A DNA stretch of 64,000 nt from Cyanobium sp. FGCU52 (GCA_024958715.1 JANWUS010000041.1:34542-98541); one strand, 5' to 3'. Numbered from the stretch's first letter, positions 1-11,560 are shown. A program made the numbers and translations. Notes: generated by a model not told the origin, from the letters alone.

Positions 1-2
1 AT

Positions 3-2747
<2,745 letters not shown>

Positions 2748-2761
2748 GGCGGGGGATCCCG

Positions 2762-3457
2762 GTGGGCTTCGATCCACGGCGCTGGCAGGGCACCCGCACC
2801 GGTTCGGCCCGCATCACCGGCGATGCCGAGGCCTTCGCCGCCGCGTTTGAGGACGGGCTGCGCCAGAGCTGGGCGCGCGGGCAGCCCGGCCCGGCCCGGC
2901 CGCGGGTCGTGGTCACGGTCGGTGCCGCCCCCGGCATCACCCCGGAGCTGGTGGGCCGCTGGGCGGAGGCCATGGCCCGCCATCCCAGCTGGCCCGAGCT
3001 GGGCATGGAGGGGCTGCTCGCCCTGGGGGCCCACTGCCGCGCCCGCGGTCACGACCCCAGCCTGCCGCTGGAGCAGGCCCTGGAGCGTCGCTCGCCGGGT
3101 CTGGGCCAGGAGCTGGCCTGGGCGCTGAGGGGGGCCCGCAGCCGCGCCCGGCTGGCGGTGCGGGCGGTGTTCGCCCTCCACGGCCCGCGGGCGCCGGATC
3201 TGCTCGACCGCAATCCCCTGGGGCTGGTGGATGAGCTGCTGGCGGCCCTCGGCATCGGGCCTCGCCAGCGTTTCACCAGTCGGCCCCGGGACAGCCGCGA
3301 GGAGGCTCTGGCGGTGCTGGGGCTGGAGCGCGGCGCCAGCCGGGACGCGGTGAAGGCCGCCCATCGCCGCCTGGTGAAGCGCCACCACCCGGATATGGGC
3401 GGTGAGGTGGAGGCCTTCCAGCGGATCGACGCCGCCTACCGGCTGCTGATCGCCTGA
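2762..3457 (+). CDS. J-domain protein (DnaJ-like, C-terminal J domain)
   Basis: A 231-residue protein with an Arg/Ala-rich N-terminal region of unknown role and a J domain in the last ~55 residues. The J domain includes the HPD tripeptide (KRHHPDMGGEVEAFQRIDAAY), which stimulates Hsp70 ATPase. The GTG at 2762 follows a GGGGGA purine run and lies 14 bases after rlmN. The open frame extends further upstream, but only as an overprint of rlmN. The specific client or DnaK partner cannot be told from sequence. It converges on the permease gene at a hairpin. Confidence 0.8.
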   Translation: MGFDPRRWQGTRTGSARITGDAEAFAAAFEDGLRQSWARGQPGPARPRVVVTVGAAPGITPELVGRWAEAMARHPSWPELGMEGLLALGAHCRARGHDPSLPLEQALERRSPGLGQELAWALRGARSRARLAVRAVFALHGPRAPDLLDRNPLGLVDELLAALGIGPRQRFTSRPRDSREEALAVLGLERGASRDAVKAAHRRLVKRHHPDMGGEVEAFQRIDAAYRLLIA

Positions 3458-3481
3458 GCCGGCCCGCACGCCGGGCTCAGG
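3453..3481. terminator. Hairpin at convergent gene ends, arms contain both stop codons
   Basis: CCTGAGCC (3453-3460) pairs exactly with GGCTCAGG (3474-3481). The left arm holds the TGA of the J-domain gene and the right arm holds the TGA of the permease on the other strand. It is probably a bidirectional terminator; there is no long T run on either side. Confidence 0.5.
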
Positions 3482-4772
3482 TGGGATCGCGCTGCGGATC
3501 GAACGCCCCCTTCGCACCCCGGCCGTTCCAGGGGGTGAGGAACGCCATCAGCACGAAGGCCGGCAGGGCGGAGGCCACGGTGAGCAGGAAGAAGCTGCCC
3601 CAGCCCACCTGCTCGGCCACGAAGCCCGCCTGGGCCGAGAGCACCGAGCGGCTGAGGGCGTAGACCCCCGAGAGCAGGGCGTACTGGGTGGCGGAGAAGC
3701 GGGGGTTGCAGAGGCTCATCAGCAGCGCCACGAAGGCGGCGCCCACCATGCCGCCGCTGAGGTTCTCGAGGCCCACCGACGCCAGCAGCCCCACCATGCC
3801 GCCGCCGAAGGCCGCCAGGGCCCAGTAGGAGAGGTTGCCCAGAGCGCCCACCACGGCGAACACCCAGAGGGAGCGGTTCATGCCCAGGCGGCTGAACAGC
3901 AGGCCGCCGAGCACGGTGCCGGCGATCGTGGCGGCGATGCCCCAGCCCGCCAGCACCGAGCCCACCACCGCCTCGGAGAAGCCCTGCTGCAGCAGGAACG
4001 GCACCGCCATCACGTTCAGCAGGCCATCGGGCCAGCGGTAGAGCAGCACCAGGGCCAGCAGCATCACGGCCCGCGGTCCGCCGGTGCGGCGCAGGAATTC
4101 CACCGCCGGGCCCACCACCGCCTGGCGCAGGCTGGTGACCTTGTGCTGCACCGGCGCCACGGCGGGGGCGCTGAGCGTGAACGGCAGCACGGCGAGCATC
4201 AGAACGGCCGAAGCCAGGAAGGCCAGGGGCCAGCCGAAGCGGCCCGCCAGGATGAACCCCCCGGCTCCCACCGCGAGCATGGCGCCGCGGTAGCCGAGGT
4301 TGGCGGCGGCGGCACCGGCGCCGCGCTCGGTCTCCGGCAGCAGATCGGTGCGGTAGGCATCCACCAGGATGTCCTGGCTGGCGCTCACCACCGCCAGGAT
4401 GAGCGCCATTACGCCGATCGCCGTGAGCGAGGCCGTTTCCTTGCCGGGGTGCAGGAAGCTCAGGGCGGCGATCACGGCCACCAGCACCAGCTGGAGCACC
4501 AGCAGGCCGCCGCGGCGGCGGTCGGGCCAGCGGATCGGCCAGCGGTCCATCGCCGGCGCCCAGAACATCTTCAGGGTGTAGGGCAGCTCGGCGTAGGCCA
4601 GCAGGCCGATCAGCCCCAGGGGGACCCCGCTGGCGGTGAGCCAGCCCTGCAGCAGCTTGGTGCCCACCATGTAGGGCGTGCCGCTGGCCACCCCCTGGCT
4701 GGCCACCGCCATCAACCGCCGCCAGGCGGGCTCCTCGCCGGGGGCCGGTGCGGCGGTGCGGGAGGGGACCAT
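3477..4772 (-). CDS. MFS permease, AmpG-like
   Basis: A 431-residue major facilitator with about 12 hydrophobic segments. Its features (MFWAPAMDRW after the second helix; SASQDILVDAYRTDLL in the fifth segment) are typical of AmpG-type muropeptide/MFS transporters. It likely sits in the plasma membrane and may take up peptidoglycan fragments, but the substrate is inferred from family only. Start taken at the ATG at 4772 (MVPSRTAAP). The frame stays open further upstream, but that stretch is basic, non-membrane and crosses the promoter area. Confidence 0.85.
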   Translation of the reverse strand: MVPSRTAAPAPGEEPAWRRLMAVASQGVASGTPYMVGTKLLQGWLTASGVPLGLIGLLAYAELPYTLKMFWAPAMDRWPIRWPDRRRGGLLVLQLVLVAVIAALSFLHPGKETASLTAIGVMALILAVVSASQDILVDAYRTDLLPETERGAGAAAANLGYRGAMLAVGAGGFILAGRFGWPLAFLASAVLMLAVLPFTLSAPAVAPVQHKVTSLRQAVVGPAVEFLRRTGGPRAVMLLALVLLYRWPDGLLNVMAVPFLLQQGFSEAVVGSVLAGWGIAATIAGTVLGGLLFSRLGMNRSLWVFAVVGALGNLSYWALAAFGGGMVGLLASVGLENLSGGMVGAAFVALLMSLCNPRFSATQYALLSGVYALSRSVLSAQAGFVAEQVGWGSFFLLTVASALPAFVLMAFLTPWNGRGAKGAFDPQRDPT

Positions 4773-4864
4773 GGGCAGCAGGGCGCTGGTGGACCGGCGA
4801 ACCCTAGGTGGGTCACCTCCGGCGCACCACGGCGCGAGAATGGTCCTCCGCCCGGGCTCCCCCC

Positions 4865-4990
4865 ATGTCGTTCTTCCGTTCCACCCTCCTGCCCGCGGCG
4901 ATCGTGGTGCTGTTCGGCCTGGCGCTTTTCGCCGTGAGTGCCCGCATCTGGCTGCCCGGCGATATGGCGGCCCCCGCACCGCTCTCCTGA
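4865..4990 (+). CDS. Small single-helix membrane protein (41 residues)
   Basis: A 41-residue open frame (MSFFRSTLLPAAIVVLFG...) with one confident transmembrane helix of about 20 residues, then a short Pro/Ala tail. Family not recognised. It lies in the gap between the divergent permease and the HEAT-repeat gene, in the same direction as the latter. The ATG at 4865 is preferred over an upstream in-frame codon at 4808 because the membrane helix then starts near the N-terminus. Confidence 0.55.
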   Translation: MSFFRSTLLPAAIVVLFGLALFAVSARIWLPGDMAAPAPLS

Positions 4991-5035
4991 GGGCTTGGCC
5001 ACCGGCTTTTACGATCGGGCGACGTGGATCGCCCC

Positions 5036-5836
5036 ATGCCGGACGACGCCCTCCCCTTCCCCCTCGGTACCCATGAGCTGGCCCTCGACCCCGAGGTGCT
5101 GGCGCGGGAGCTGGCGGAGGAGCTCCTGGGTGATCCCCTCGACGAACTCGACACGGCCGAACCGACCGCCGTGGATGTGGCGGCCGAGTGCGACCACGGC
5201 CTGGAGCTGCTCGCCGGCGACGCCGAGGCGCGCATGCAGGGCCTGCGCATCTTCTGCGAACACCGCGATCCCCGCGCCATCCCCCTGCTGCTGCCGCTGC
5301 TCCAGGCCAGCTGTCCGATCGTGCGGATGAGCGCGGTGTATGCCCTCGGCCGCAACCCCCATCCCCTGGCGGTGGAGCCCCTGCTGGGCCTGCTGGCCTC
5401 CGACGACAACGGCTACGTGCGCAAGGCGGTGGCCTGGAGCCTGGGCAACTACCCCGACGCCCCGGTGCTCAATCCCCTGATCCGCAGCCTGCAGATGGAT
5501 GTGGCGGCGGTGCGCCTGTGGGCCGCCAGTTCCCTGGCCGATGCGGGCGGCACCGGGCCGGCGAAGGCCGATCCCGCCGCCGCCCAGCTGCTGCTGAGCC
5601 TGCGGATCGACAGCGAACCTGCGGTGCGCAGCAACAGCGCCTGGGGCCTGGGCCGCCTGTACCCGGATCTGGTGGAACCCCGCCAGCGGGAGCTGGTGGA
5701 GGTGCTGCTGCACACCATGCTCCACGACGCGGATTCCACGGTGCGGGATGAGGCCCGGCTCGCCCTGGAGCAGCTGGAGCAGCCGGATGTGCTCGAGCGC
5801 CTGCAGACGCTCGTAGACGAGGGGCTGATCGGTTAA
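5036..5836 (+). CDS. HEAT-repeat protein (PBS-lyase-like repeats)
   Basis: A 266-residue alpha-solenoid protein. Repeats such as VRMSAVYALGR, VRKAVAWSLGNY, VRLWAASSLADAG, VRSNSAWGLGRLY and VRDEARLALEQLE are HEAT/PBS-lyase-type repeats, spread from about residue 60 to the end. Such proteins are scaffolds or phycobilin lyase subunits. This one lacks any feature that would assign it to a known lyase (CpcE/F), so a lyase role is not claimed. A GTG at 5024 would add four residues. Confidence 0.8.
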   Translation: MPDDALPFPLGTHELALDPEVLARELAEELLGDPLDELDTAEPTAVDVAAECDHGLELLAGDAEARMQGLRIFCEHRDPRAIPLLLPLLQASCPIVRMSAVYALGRNPHPLAVEPLLGLLASDDNGYVRKAVAWSLGNYPDAPVLNPLIRSLQMDVAAVRLWAASSLADAGGTGPAKADPAAAQLLLSLRIDSEPAVRSNSAWGLGRLYPDLVEPRQRELVEVLLHTMLHDADSTVRDEARLALEQLEQPDVLERLQTLVDEGLIG

Positions 5837-5908
5837 CGCCGGCGGCCGGTCGCGCGCCATGGGCGGGAGAACGCGGCTAGCATCCGGCCACTTCTCTGTT
5901 CCGCCGGG

Positions 5909-6124
5909 ATGGCTCAGCGCACCATCCGATTCCTGATCCGCCCCGACGGCCGGGTCGAGGAACAGGTGGAAGGAGTGCAGGGTGCGGGATGCGAGCAGCT
6001 CACCGAGCGCATCGAATCCCGCCTCGGCAGCGTGCAGCAGCGGCGGGCGACCGCCGAGGCGTACCAGACCCAGCCGCAGCAGGCCGCCGAACGGCAGACC
6101 CTCGCCCAGCAGCACACCCTCTGA
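5909..6124 (+). CDS. DUF2997 family protein
   Basis: A 71-residue protein (MAQRTIRFLIRPDGRVEEQVEGV...) matching the DUF2997 pattern: a short beta strand pair with RPDG.VEE.V.G, then CEQLTERIE. No biochemical function is established. In cyanobacteria it sits with the Ycf35 gene and a small ferredoxin, as here, which suggests one operon. The Gln-rich C-terminus is unstructured. Confidence 0.85.
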   Translation: MAQRTIRFLIRPDGRVEEQVEGVQGAGCEQLTERIESRLGSVQQRRATAEAYQTQPQQAAERQTLAQQHTL

Positions 6125-6140
6125 TCCGCTCACCGATCCG

Positions 6141-6533
6141 ATGTCGCACCTCAGCACCGTCAAGACCGAGCTCCGCGATCGGCAGGCCCTCGTCGATGCC
6201 CTCTCCGACCTGGGCCATCCCCCCGCTGAAGGGGCACGCGAGGTGCGGGGCTACCGCGGCCAGACGGTCCAGGCCGACCTGGCGGTGTCGCTGGCCGGCT
6301 CCACCGACATCGGCTTCCGCTGGAACCCCGCCAACGAGGCCTACGAGCTGGTGGCCGACCTGGATCTCTGGAAACAGCCGGTGCCGGTGGAGCGCTTCCT
6401 GGCCCAGCTCACCCAGCGCTATGCCCTGCGCACCATCCTGGCCGCCTCGGCCGAGGAGGGCTTCCAGGTGAGCGCCCAGACCGAGAACCTCGACGGCACG
6501 ATCGAACTGGTGGTCACCCGCTGGGACGGCTGA
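6141..6533 (+). CDS. ycf35: Ycf35-like protein (DUF1257)
   Basis: A 130-residue soluble protein (MSHLSTVKTELRDRQALVDAL...) of the Ycf35/DUF1257 family, found in cyanobacteria and red-lineage plastids; the function is unknown. The C-terminal VSAQTENLDGTIELVVTRW is the conserved end. The ATG at 6141 is 16 bases after the DUF2997 gene, and a ferredoxin follows 4 bases later, so the three are likely co-transcribed. Confidence 0.9.
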   Translation: MSHLSTVKTELRDRQALVDALSDLGHPPAEGAREVRGYRGQTVQADLAVSLAGSTDIGFRWNPANEAYELVADLDLWKQPVPVERFLAQLTQRYALRTILAASAEEGFQVSAQTENLDGTIELVVTRWDG

Positions 6534-6537
6534 GGCG

Positions 6538-6972
6538 GTGACGCCCGACCCCGCGGCCGGGATCGACCCGGGCCTTGCCCTGCAGTCCGTTGCCCGCACG
6601 GCGCCTGCGGCCAGCGGCCTGGAGCCCCTGCTGGGCGGCGCCCTGCGCCAGAAGGCCGTCTGGGTGGATGAGGCGGTGTGCATCGGCTGCCGCTACTGCG
6701 CCCACGTGGCCACCAACACCTTCGTGGTGGAACCCACCTGGGGCCGTTCGCGGGCGATCCGCCAGGACGGCGACAGCACCGAGAGGATCCAGGAGGCGAT
6801 CGACACCTGCCCGGTGGACTGCATCCACTGGGTGGCCTACGAGGAGCTGCCGGCCCTGGAGGCCCGCCTGCAGCAGCAGGAGATCCACCCCCTGGGCCTG
6901 CCCTCGCCCGCCCGCCTCAAGCGCGCCCTTCCCCGCAGTGCCGGCGGCCATGCCGCCACCCCTCCCGCGTGA
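6538..6972 (+). CDS. Ferredoxin, 4Fe-4S/3Fe-4S type, Ycf35-associated
   Basis: A 144-residue ferredoxin-like protein with CIGCRYC (residues ~45-51) and CPVDCIHW (~87-94), an arrangement for one [4Fe-4S] cluster of the DnaJ-fused/Ycf35-associated ferredoxin type. The first motif reads CxxCxxC and the second supplies the fourth Cys. It probably donates electrons in the stroma/cytoplasm; the partner is unknown. GTG start at 6538. Its TGA overlaps the GTG of the next gene, so the aldo/keto reductase downstream may be its redox partner (inference from coupling). Confidence 0.85.
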   Translation: MTPDPAAGIDPGLALQSVARTAPAASGLEPLLGGALRQKAVWVDEAVCIGCRYCAHVATNTFVVEPTWGRSRAIRQDGDSTERIQEAIDTCPVDCIHWVAYEELPALEARLQQQEIHPLGLPSPARLKRALPRSAGGHAATPPA

Positions 6973-8168
6973 GCCTTCCCACCCGGCGCTTCGGGCGCAC
7001 CGAACTGGCGATGCCGGTGCTGTCGCTGGGCGGCATGCGCTTCCAGCAGAGCTGGAGCGATCTGCCTGTGGATCAGATCGGTGAGGAGAGCCAGGCGAAT
7101 CTGCGGGCGGTGCTGGAGCGGGCGGTGGCCGAAGGCTTCCACCACATCGAGACGGCCCGCCATTACGGCACCTCCGAGCGCCAGCTGGGCTGGCTGCTGG
7201 CCCAGGTGCCCGATCCCCGGCGGATCCTGCAGACGAAGGTGCCGCCCCAGAGCGACCCCGATGCGTTCGAGGCGGAGCTGGCCACCAGCTTCGAGCGCCT
7301 GGGCGTCGAGCGCATCGACCTGCTCGGCATCCATGGCGTGAACACCGCCGAGCTGCTGGAGCAGACCCTGCGGCCCGGCGGCTGCCTGGAGGCGGCCCGC
7401 CGCTGGCAGGCCGACGGGCGGGTGGGCCATATCGGCTTCTCCACCCACGCGCCGCTGCCGGTGATCGAGGAGGCGATCGCCAGCGACGGCTTCGATTACA
7501 TCAACCTGCACTGGTACTACATCCGCCAGGACAACCGGCCGGCGATCGAGGCCGCCCTCGCCCATGACATGGGCGTGTTCGTGATCAGCCCCACCGACAA
7601 GGGCGGCCACCTGCACACCCCCTCGGCGCGGCTGCTGGGCCTGTGCGAGCCGCTGCATCCGATCGTCTTCAACGACCTGTTCTGCCTCTCGGCCCCGGGC
7701 ATCCACACGATCAGCGTGGGGGCGGCCCGCCCGGGCGATCTGGATCTGCACCTGGAGGCGGTGGCGCTGCTGCCGCGGGCGGCCGAGCTGCTGCAGCCGG
7801 TGCTGGAGCGGCTGGAGGCCGCCCGGCGAGAGGCGCTGGGGGAGGAGTGGCTGGCCAGCTGGGACCGGGGCCTGCCGGCCTGGGAGGACACCCCGGGCGG
7901 CATCAACCTGCCGGTGCTGCTGTGGCTGCACAACCTGCTCGCGGCCTGGGATCTGGAGGGGTTCTGCCGCGCCCGCTACGGCCTGCTGGGCCAGGGCGAT
8001 CACTGGTTCCCGGGGGCCAATGCCGATCCGCTCGACGCCGCGGTGAGCGAGGCCGAGCTGAAGCGTGTGCTGGCCGAAAGCCCCTGGGCCGAGCGCATCC
8101 CTTCGCTGCTGCGGGAGCTGCGCCAGCGACTGGGCGGCGACACGGTCCGGCGGCTGCAGACCTCCTGA
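6969..8168 (+). CDS. Aldo/keto reductase family oxidoreductase
   Basis: A 399-residue protein with an N-terminal aldo/keto reductase barrel (RFGRTELAMPVLSLGGMRF; ETARHYGTSERQLGWLL; GHIGFSTHAP) and a ~120-residue C-terminal extension. In some relatives this extension holds Fe-S cysteines, but here no CxxCxxC is seen. The tyrosine of the tetrad is in ARHYGTSE. Substrate unknown. GTG at 6969 overlaps the ferredoxin stop (GTGA), which implies translational coupling. It ends convergent with rsmG. Confidence 0.88.
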   Translation: MSLPTRRFGRTELAMPVLSLGGMRFQQSWSDLPVDQIGEESQANLRAVLERAVAEGFHHIETARHYGTSERQLGWLLAQVPDPRRILQTKVPPQSDPDAFEAELATSFERLGVERIDLLGIHGVNTAELLEQTLRPGGCLEAARRWQADGRVGHIGFSTHAPLPVIEEAIASDGFDYINLHWYYIRQDNRPAIEAALAHDMGVFVISPTDKGGHLHTPSARLLGLCEPLHPIVFNDLFCLSAPGIHTISVGAARPGDLDLHLEAVALLPRAAELLQPVLERLEAARREALGEEWLASWDRGLPAWEDTPGGINLPVLLWLHNLLAAWDLEGFCRARYGLLGQGDHWFPGANADPLDAAVSEAELKRVLAESPWAERIPSLLRELRQRLGGDTVRRLQTS

Positions 8169-8187
8169 GGCGGCGGCGCGCTTCGGC

Positions 8188-8985
8188 TCAGCCCAGGGGG
8201 AGGCGAGAGGGCACACCCACCGCCCGGGGGTAGGTGCGGGGGCAGGGCGCCGTGGGGGCCAGCACCAGGGCATGGCGCACGCCGCGCCCGCCGGGCAGTT
8301 CGCAGCGCTCCAGCCGCTCCAGCCGGGCCCGCAGGGGCCCGAGCGCCCGCTCCAGGACGGCCGCATCGTCGTGGTTCCACTGGCCGCGGTAGAGCACGGC
8401 CTGTCCCTCCGGCGCCAGCAGCGGCACCAGGTATTCGGCCACCACCGGCGCGGCGGCCACGGCGCGGGCCATCGCCAGCTGGAAGCGGCCGCGGCAGCTT
8501 CGGTCGTGGCCGGTGCGCTCGATCCGCTCGCAGCGCAGGCTCACCCGCTCCTGGAGCCCCAGGGACTGGGCCATCTGGCGCACCGCCTCGATCTTGCGGC
8601 CCACGGAATCCACCAGGGTGAGACGGGCGCTGGGCAGGGCGATCGCCAGCGCCAGGCCGGGGAAGCCGCCGCCGGTGCCCACGTCGATCAGCTCCAGCGG
8701 CGTTGTGCTGCCGGCAGCGTCACCGCCGCCACCCCCCAGAAGGGCGCGATGGGGCCAGAGGCTGTCGAACACCTGGGCGATCCAGTAGTCGTCGCCCTCC
8801 ACAAGCCGGGTGAGGTTCACCCGGGCGTTCCAGCTGCGCAGCTCCTGCTGCAGGGCCACCAGCTTGCCCAGCTGCTCCGGGTCGGGCCGCCAGCCCAGCT
8901 CGTCCCAGAACGCGTCCTCCGGCACGGTCCCGGCGGCAGTCCCGGCGGCGGGGTCGGCAGCCATGGGCGAGGGAGGGAGGTCCAT
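8188..8985 (-). CDS. rsmG: 16S rRNA (guanine(527)-N7)-methyltransferase RsmG
   Basis: A 265-residue class I methyltransferase. The SAM-binding loop is [18 protein letters not shown], and [22 protein letters not shown] upstream is the RsmG (GidB) signature. It methylates G527 of 16S rRNA in the small subunit. An alternative ATG at 8964 would drop seven residues (MDLPPSP). It ends 19 bases from the convergent aldo/keto reductase stop. Confidence 0.93.
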   Translation of the reverse strand: MDLPPSPMAADPAAGTAAGTVPEDAFWDELGWRPDPEQLGKLVALQQELRSWNARVNLTRLVEGDDYWIAQVFDSLWPHRALLGGGGGDAAGSTTPLELIDVGTGGGFPGLALAIALPSARLTLVDSVGRKIEAVRQMAQSLGLQERVSLRCERIERTGHDRSCRGRFQLAMARAVAAAPVVAEYLVPLLAPEGQAVLYRGQWNHDDAAVLERALGPLRARLERLERCELPGGRGVRHALVLAPTAPCPRTYPRAVGVPSRLPLG

Positions 8986-9069
8986 CCGCTTGCACAGGAA
9001 GGATTCCTAGGATCCCGCACGACCTGCCCGGGCCCCGGCGGCCCTCCCCCCCCTGTCCGGCCCGCGGCC

Positions 9070-9633
9070 ATGAGCTCTCCTCCAGCGTCCGGCCCCGACG
9101 CCTTCGCCGAAGGACCGGGGTCCGACCCCTACCGGCTGCTGCAGCTGCCGGTCACCGCCAGCGCCGAGGATCTGCGCACGGCCTTCCGCCGGCTGAGCAA
9201 GGAGGTTCACCCGGACACCACCACCCTGCCGGCGGCGGAGGCCCAGGAGGCCTTCCGCCGGCTGCGTCAGGCCTACGCGCTGCTCAGCGATCCGGCCCGG
9301 CGCCGCGCCTATGACGCCCACCGGCAGGCCGGGGCGGCGGCGCCAGGCGCAGGGGTGGGCAGGCCCGCCCCGGGGCGGCCGGTGACGGTGACAGCCAGCA
9401 GGCCGGAGCCCGTTCGGCGCGCCCTCTCCGGCGGGGAGTGGTTCGCACTGGTGCTGCTGGCCGTGGCGCTGGTGCTGAGCCTGGTGCTGGGGCTGGGGGT
9501 GGCCTGGGCCCGGGGGGCCGAGCTGGTCCGCCAGCCGAGCTGGTGGGGGGAGCTTCGGCAAGAATCCCTAGCGCCTGAAGCTGAACCGGCAGAGCCCGCC
9601 AGCCCCGTTCCCTCCTCCCCTCCCCAGCCCTGA
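9070..9633 (+). CDS. J-domain protein with C-terminal membrane helix
   Basis: A 187-residue protein with a J domain at residues ~17-85 (DPYRLLQLPVTASAEDLRTA; HPD in SKEVHPDTTT) and one transmembrane helix at ~130-155 (WFALVLLAVALVLSLVLGLG). It is a membrane-anchored DnaK co-chaperone of a type common in cyanobacteria. It starts 84 bases from the divergent rsmG, and the DUF3143 gene follows 11 bases later, probably in one transcript. Confidence 0.87.
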   Translation: MSSPPASGPDAFAEGPGSDPYRLLQLPVTASAEDLRTAFRRLSKEVHPDTTTLPAAEAQEAFRRLRQAYALLSDPARRRAYDAHRQAGAAAPGAGVGRPAPGRPVTVTASRPEPVRRALSGGEWFALVLLAVALVLSLVLGLGVAWARGAELVRQPSWWGELRQESLAPEAEPAEPASPVPSSPPQP

Positions 9634-9644
9634 ATCCCTTCCTG

Positions 9645-9911
9645 ATGGCGAGCCTGCCCGACGCCTCGACTCCGCTCTACAGCCATCCGCTTCCTGCCCT
9701 GGAGGCCTGGCTGCGCAGCCTCGGTGCCCGCCAGCAGGGCACCCACGGGGTGGTGTGGGACCTGCACCATCCCCAGTGGAGTGCCCGGATCCAGCTGGAG
9801 GTTGAGGATCTGCAGGTGAGCTGGCACCGGGAGGGGCAGACGAGCGTGCGCCACTTCCCCTACGGCCTCTCCCGCGCCGACGTGGAGGCGGCGATCCTGG
9901 CCGGCCCCTAG
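9645..9911 (+). CDS. DUF3143 family protein
   Basis: An 88-residue protein (PLYSHPLPALEAWLRSLGA.Q......W.L..P.W.A.I.LEVEDL.V.W) matching DUF3143, a cyanobacteria-specific family with no known function. It follows the membrane J-domain gene, a conserved neighbourhood. Its TAG shares the palindrome CTAG with the stop of the convergent bioA gene (9908-9911). Confidence 0.87.
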   Translation: MASLPDASTPLYSHPLPALEAWLRSLGARQQGTHGVVWDLHHPQWSARIQLEVEDLQVSWHREGQTSVRHFPYGLSRADVEAAILAGP

Positions 9912-11182
9912 AGCTCGGGCAGGGCCCGGCGGATGGCGTCGTAGCAGCGGGCCAGCTGGTCGTCGTCGATGCAGAAGGGTGGCAGCAGGTACACCACCTG
10001 GCCCAGGGGGCGCAGGAACACCCCCTGCTGCAGCGCCAGCCGCTGCAGGCGCCGGCCCACGGGGTTGAGGTAGCCGGGGGGATCCTCCACCGCCAGATCG
10101 AAGGCGGCGATCGAGCCCAGAAGCCGCGGCTGTCGCACCCGGGGTTCGCGGGCGAGGGCCTCGAGATGGGGACGGTGGCGGGCCTCCAGCTCGCGGTAGC
10201 GCTCCGGGGCGGCCTCCAGCAGGTCGAGGCTGGCAAGGGCGGCGGCGCAGCCCAGGGGGTTGGCGGTGTAGCTGTGGCCGTGGAACAGGGTGAGGGCGGG
10301 GTCGCTGCCGATGAAGCCCGCGAAGATCGCCTCGCTGGCGAGGGTGGCGCCCATGGGCAGGAAGCCGCCGGTGAGGCCCTTGGAGAGGGCCATCAGATCG
10401 GGCTGGATGCCGGCCCGCCGGCAGGCGAACAGGCTGCCGGTGCGGCCGAAGCCGGTCATCACCTCATCGGCGATCAGCAGCGCTCCGGCGGTCCGTACCC
10501 GCTGCTCCACGGCCTGAAGGAAGGCCGGCCGCACCATGGCCATGCCGCCGGCGCCCTGCATCAGCGGCTCGAGGATCACCGCCGCGGTGGGCGTTTCGAG
10601 CAGGGCGTCGAGGGCCGCCAGCGCCGCCGCCTCCTTCGCCTCGATCGCGTCGTCGCCCCACCAGGTGGCGGGCCAGGGGGCGCGGGCCACGGCGAACAGC
10701 AGCGGCTCGAAGGGGGCCGAGAACAGGGAGCGGGCCCCCACCGCCATCGCCCCGAAGGTGTCGCCGTGATAGGCGCCGTCGAAGGCGATCAGCTGGCGGT
10801 GCTCCTCGCCGCGGTTGCGCCACCACTGCCAGGCGATCTTGAGGGCCACCTCCACGGCGGTGGAGCCGTTGTCGGAGAAGAAGAGGCGATCGAGGCCGCT
10901 GGCGGCGCAGAGGCGTTCGGCCAGGGCCTCGGCGGGGGGATGGCGGAAATCGGAGAAGCCCACCTGCTCGAGGGTGGCGGCCTGGCGGGCCAGGGCCGCG
11001 GCGATCGCCGGCTCCCCGTGGCCGTGCAGGGTCACCCACCAGCTGCTGATGGCATCGATCAGGCGCCGGCCGTCGTCGAGCTCCAGCTCCGCGCCGGCGC
11101 CGCGCACGGCCCGCAGGGGTGGATCGGCCACGGCCACCTGGGTGAAGGGATGCCAGAGGTGGGGATGCCAGGAGGGCCCCAT
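9908..11182 (-). CDS. bioA: Adenosylmethionine--8-amino-7-oxononanoate aminotransferase BioA
   Basis: A 424-residue PLP class III aminotransferase that converts KAPA to DAPA with SAM as amino donor in biotin synthesis. The N-terminal HLWHPFTQ, ISSWWVTLHGHG, the DE.MTGFGRTG motif (D239) and the PLP lysine in LSKGLTGG (K268) are the BioA signature. Start at ATG 11182 (MGPSWHPHLWHPF). The frame is open further upstream but without homology. It lies apart from the other bio genes by about 380 bases and so may have its own promoter. Confidence 0.95.
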   Translation of the reverse strand: MGPSWHPHLWHPFTQVAVADPPLRAVRGAGAELELDDGRRLIDAISSWWVTLHGHGEPAIAAALARQAATLEQVGFSDFRHPPAEALAERLCAASGLDRLFFSDNGSTAVEVALKIAWQWWRNRGEEHRQLIAFDGAYHGDTFGAMAVGARSLFSAPFEPLLFAVARAPWPATWWGDDAIEAKEAAALAALDALLETPTAAVILEPLMQGAGGMAMVRPAFLQAVEQRVRTAGALLIADEVMTGFGRTGSLFACRRAGIQPDLMALSKGLTGGFLPMGATLASEAIFAGFIGSDPALTLFHGHSYTANPLGCAAALASLDLLEAAPERYRELEARHRPHLEALAREPRVRQPRLLGSIAAFDLAVEDPPGYLNPVGRRLQRLALQQGVFLRPLGQVVYLLPPFCIDDDQLARCYDAIRRALPEL

Positions 11183-11245
11183 GAAAGTTGACCGACGTTG
11201 GGGATGCCTTGGCATGATGGGACTGATCCATCCCTGGCGAAGCCC

Positions 11246-11524
11246 ATGGATGATGGTGATCACATCCGTTCCAACCGCTTCCTCAGTCCCCAGGAGTGCG
11301 ACCGCACCCGAGGGCGAGTGGGCAGAACCATGGGGCAGCGCGACCTGTTCGCGGAGGGACCCTGGCAGGCGATCCGGGCGGTGCTGGAGCGTCAGGGCTG
11401 GCATGGCCGCCAGATCGAGATGCTCTACGACCAGCTGAGGCAGGGCTGGCCGCTGGCCACGGCCAAACGCAATGTGGCGTTGCTCACGGGCCATTGCCCG
11501 CTCGGCTCCCGCCGCGACGGCTGA
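11246..11524 (+). CDS. Hypothetical protein (92 residues)
   Basis: A basic, soluble open frame between bioA and the bioD cluster, on the strand opposite to the bio genes. It was not recognised as any family. The C-terminal half (QRDLFAEGPWQAIRAVLERQG; QIEMLYDQLRQGWPLATAKR) looks like a helical small-protein domain. Starts at 11198 and 11330 are also possible. It begins 63 bases from the divergent bioA start. It may be real, but a high-GC chance frame cannot be ruled out. Confidence 0.45.
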   Translation: MDDGDHIRSNRFLSPQECDRTRGRVGRTMGQRDLFAEGPWQAIRAVLERQGWHGRQIEMLYDQLRQGWPLATAKRNVALLTGHCPLGSRRDG

Positions 11525-11548
11525 ATTCTCAGCAAGCTGAAGATTCAG
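11521..11548. terminator. Imperfect hairpin between convergent genes
   Basis: CTGAAT (11521-11526) pairs with ATTCAG (11543-11548), with an inner stem TCAG/CTGA, giving one imperfect stem-loop. The left arm includes the TGA of the plus-strand ORF. A second copy of the right half (AGCTGAAGACTCAG) follows at 11551-11564 and includes the stop of the small minus-strand gene. Confidence 0.4.
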
Positions 11549-11560
11549 AAAGCTGAAGAC

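Noticed and set aside
5009..6163. Long minus-strand frame opposite the HEAT-repeat gene
   Set aside because: Low-complexity His/Gln/Gly composition and no motif; the HEAT repeats on the plus strand explain the sequence.
11198..11275. Inverted repeat ATCCAT...ATGGAT upstream of bioA as a biotin operator
   Set aside because: Only six bases per arm with a 14-base spacer; no match to a known BirA operator, so it was not called.
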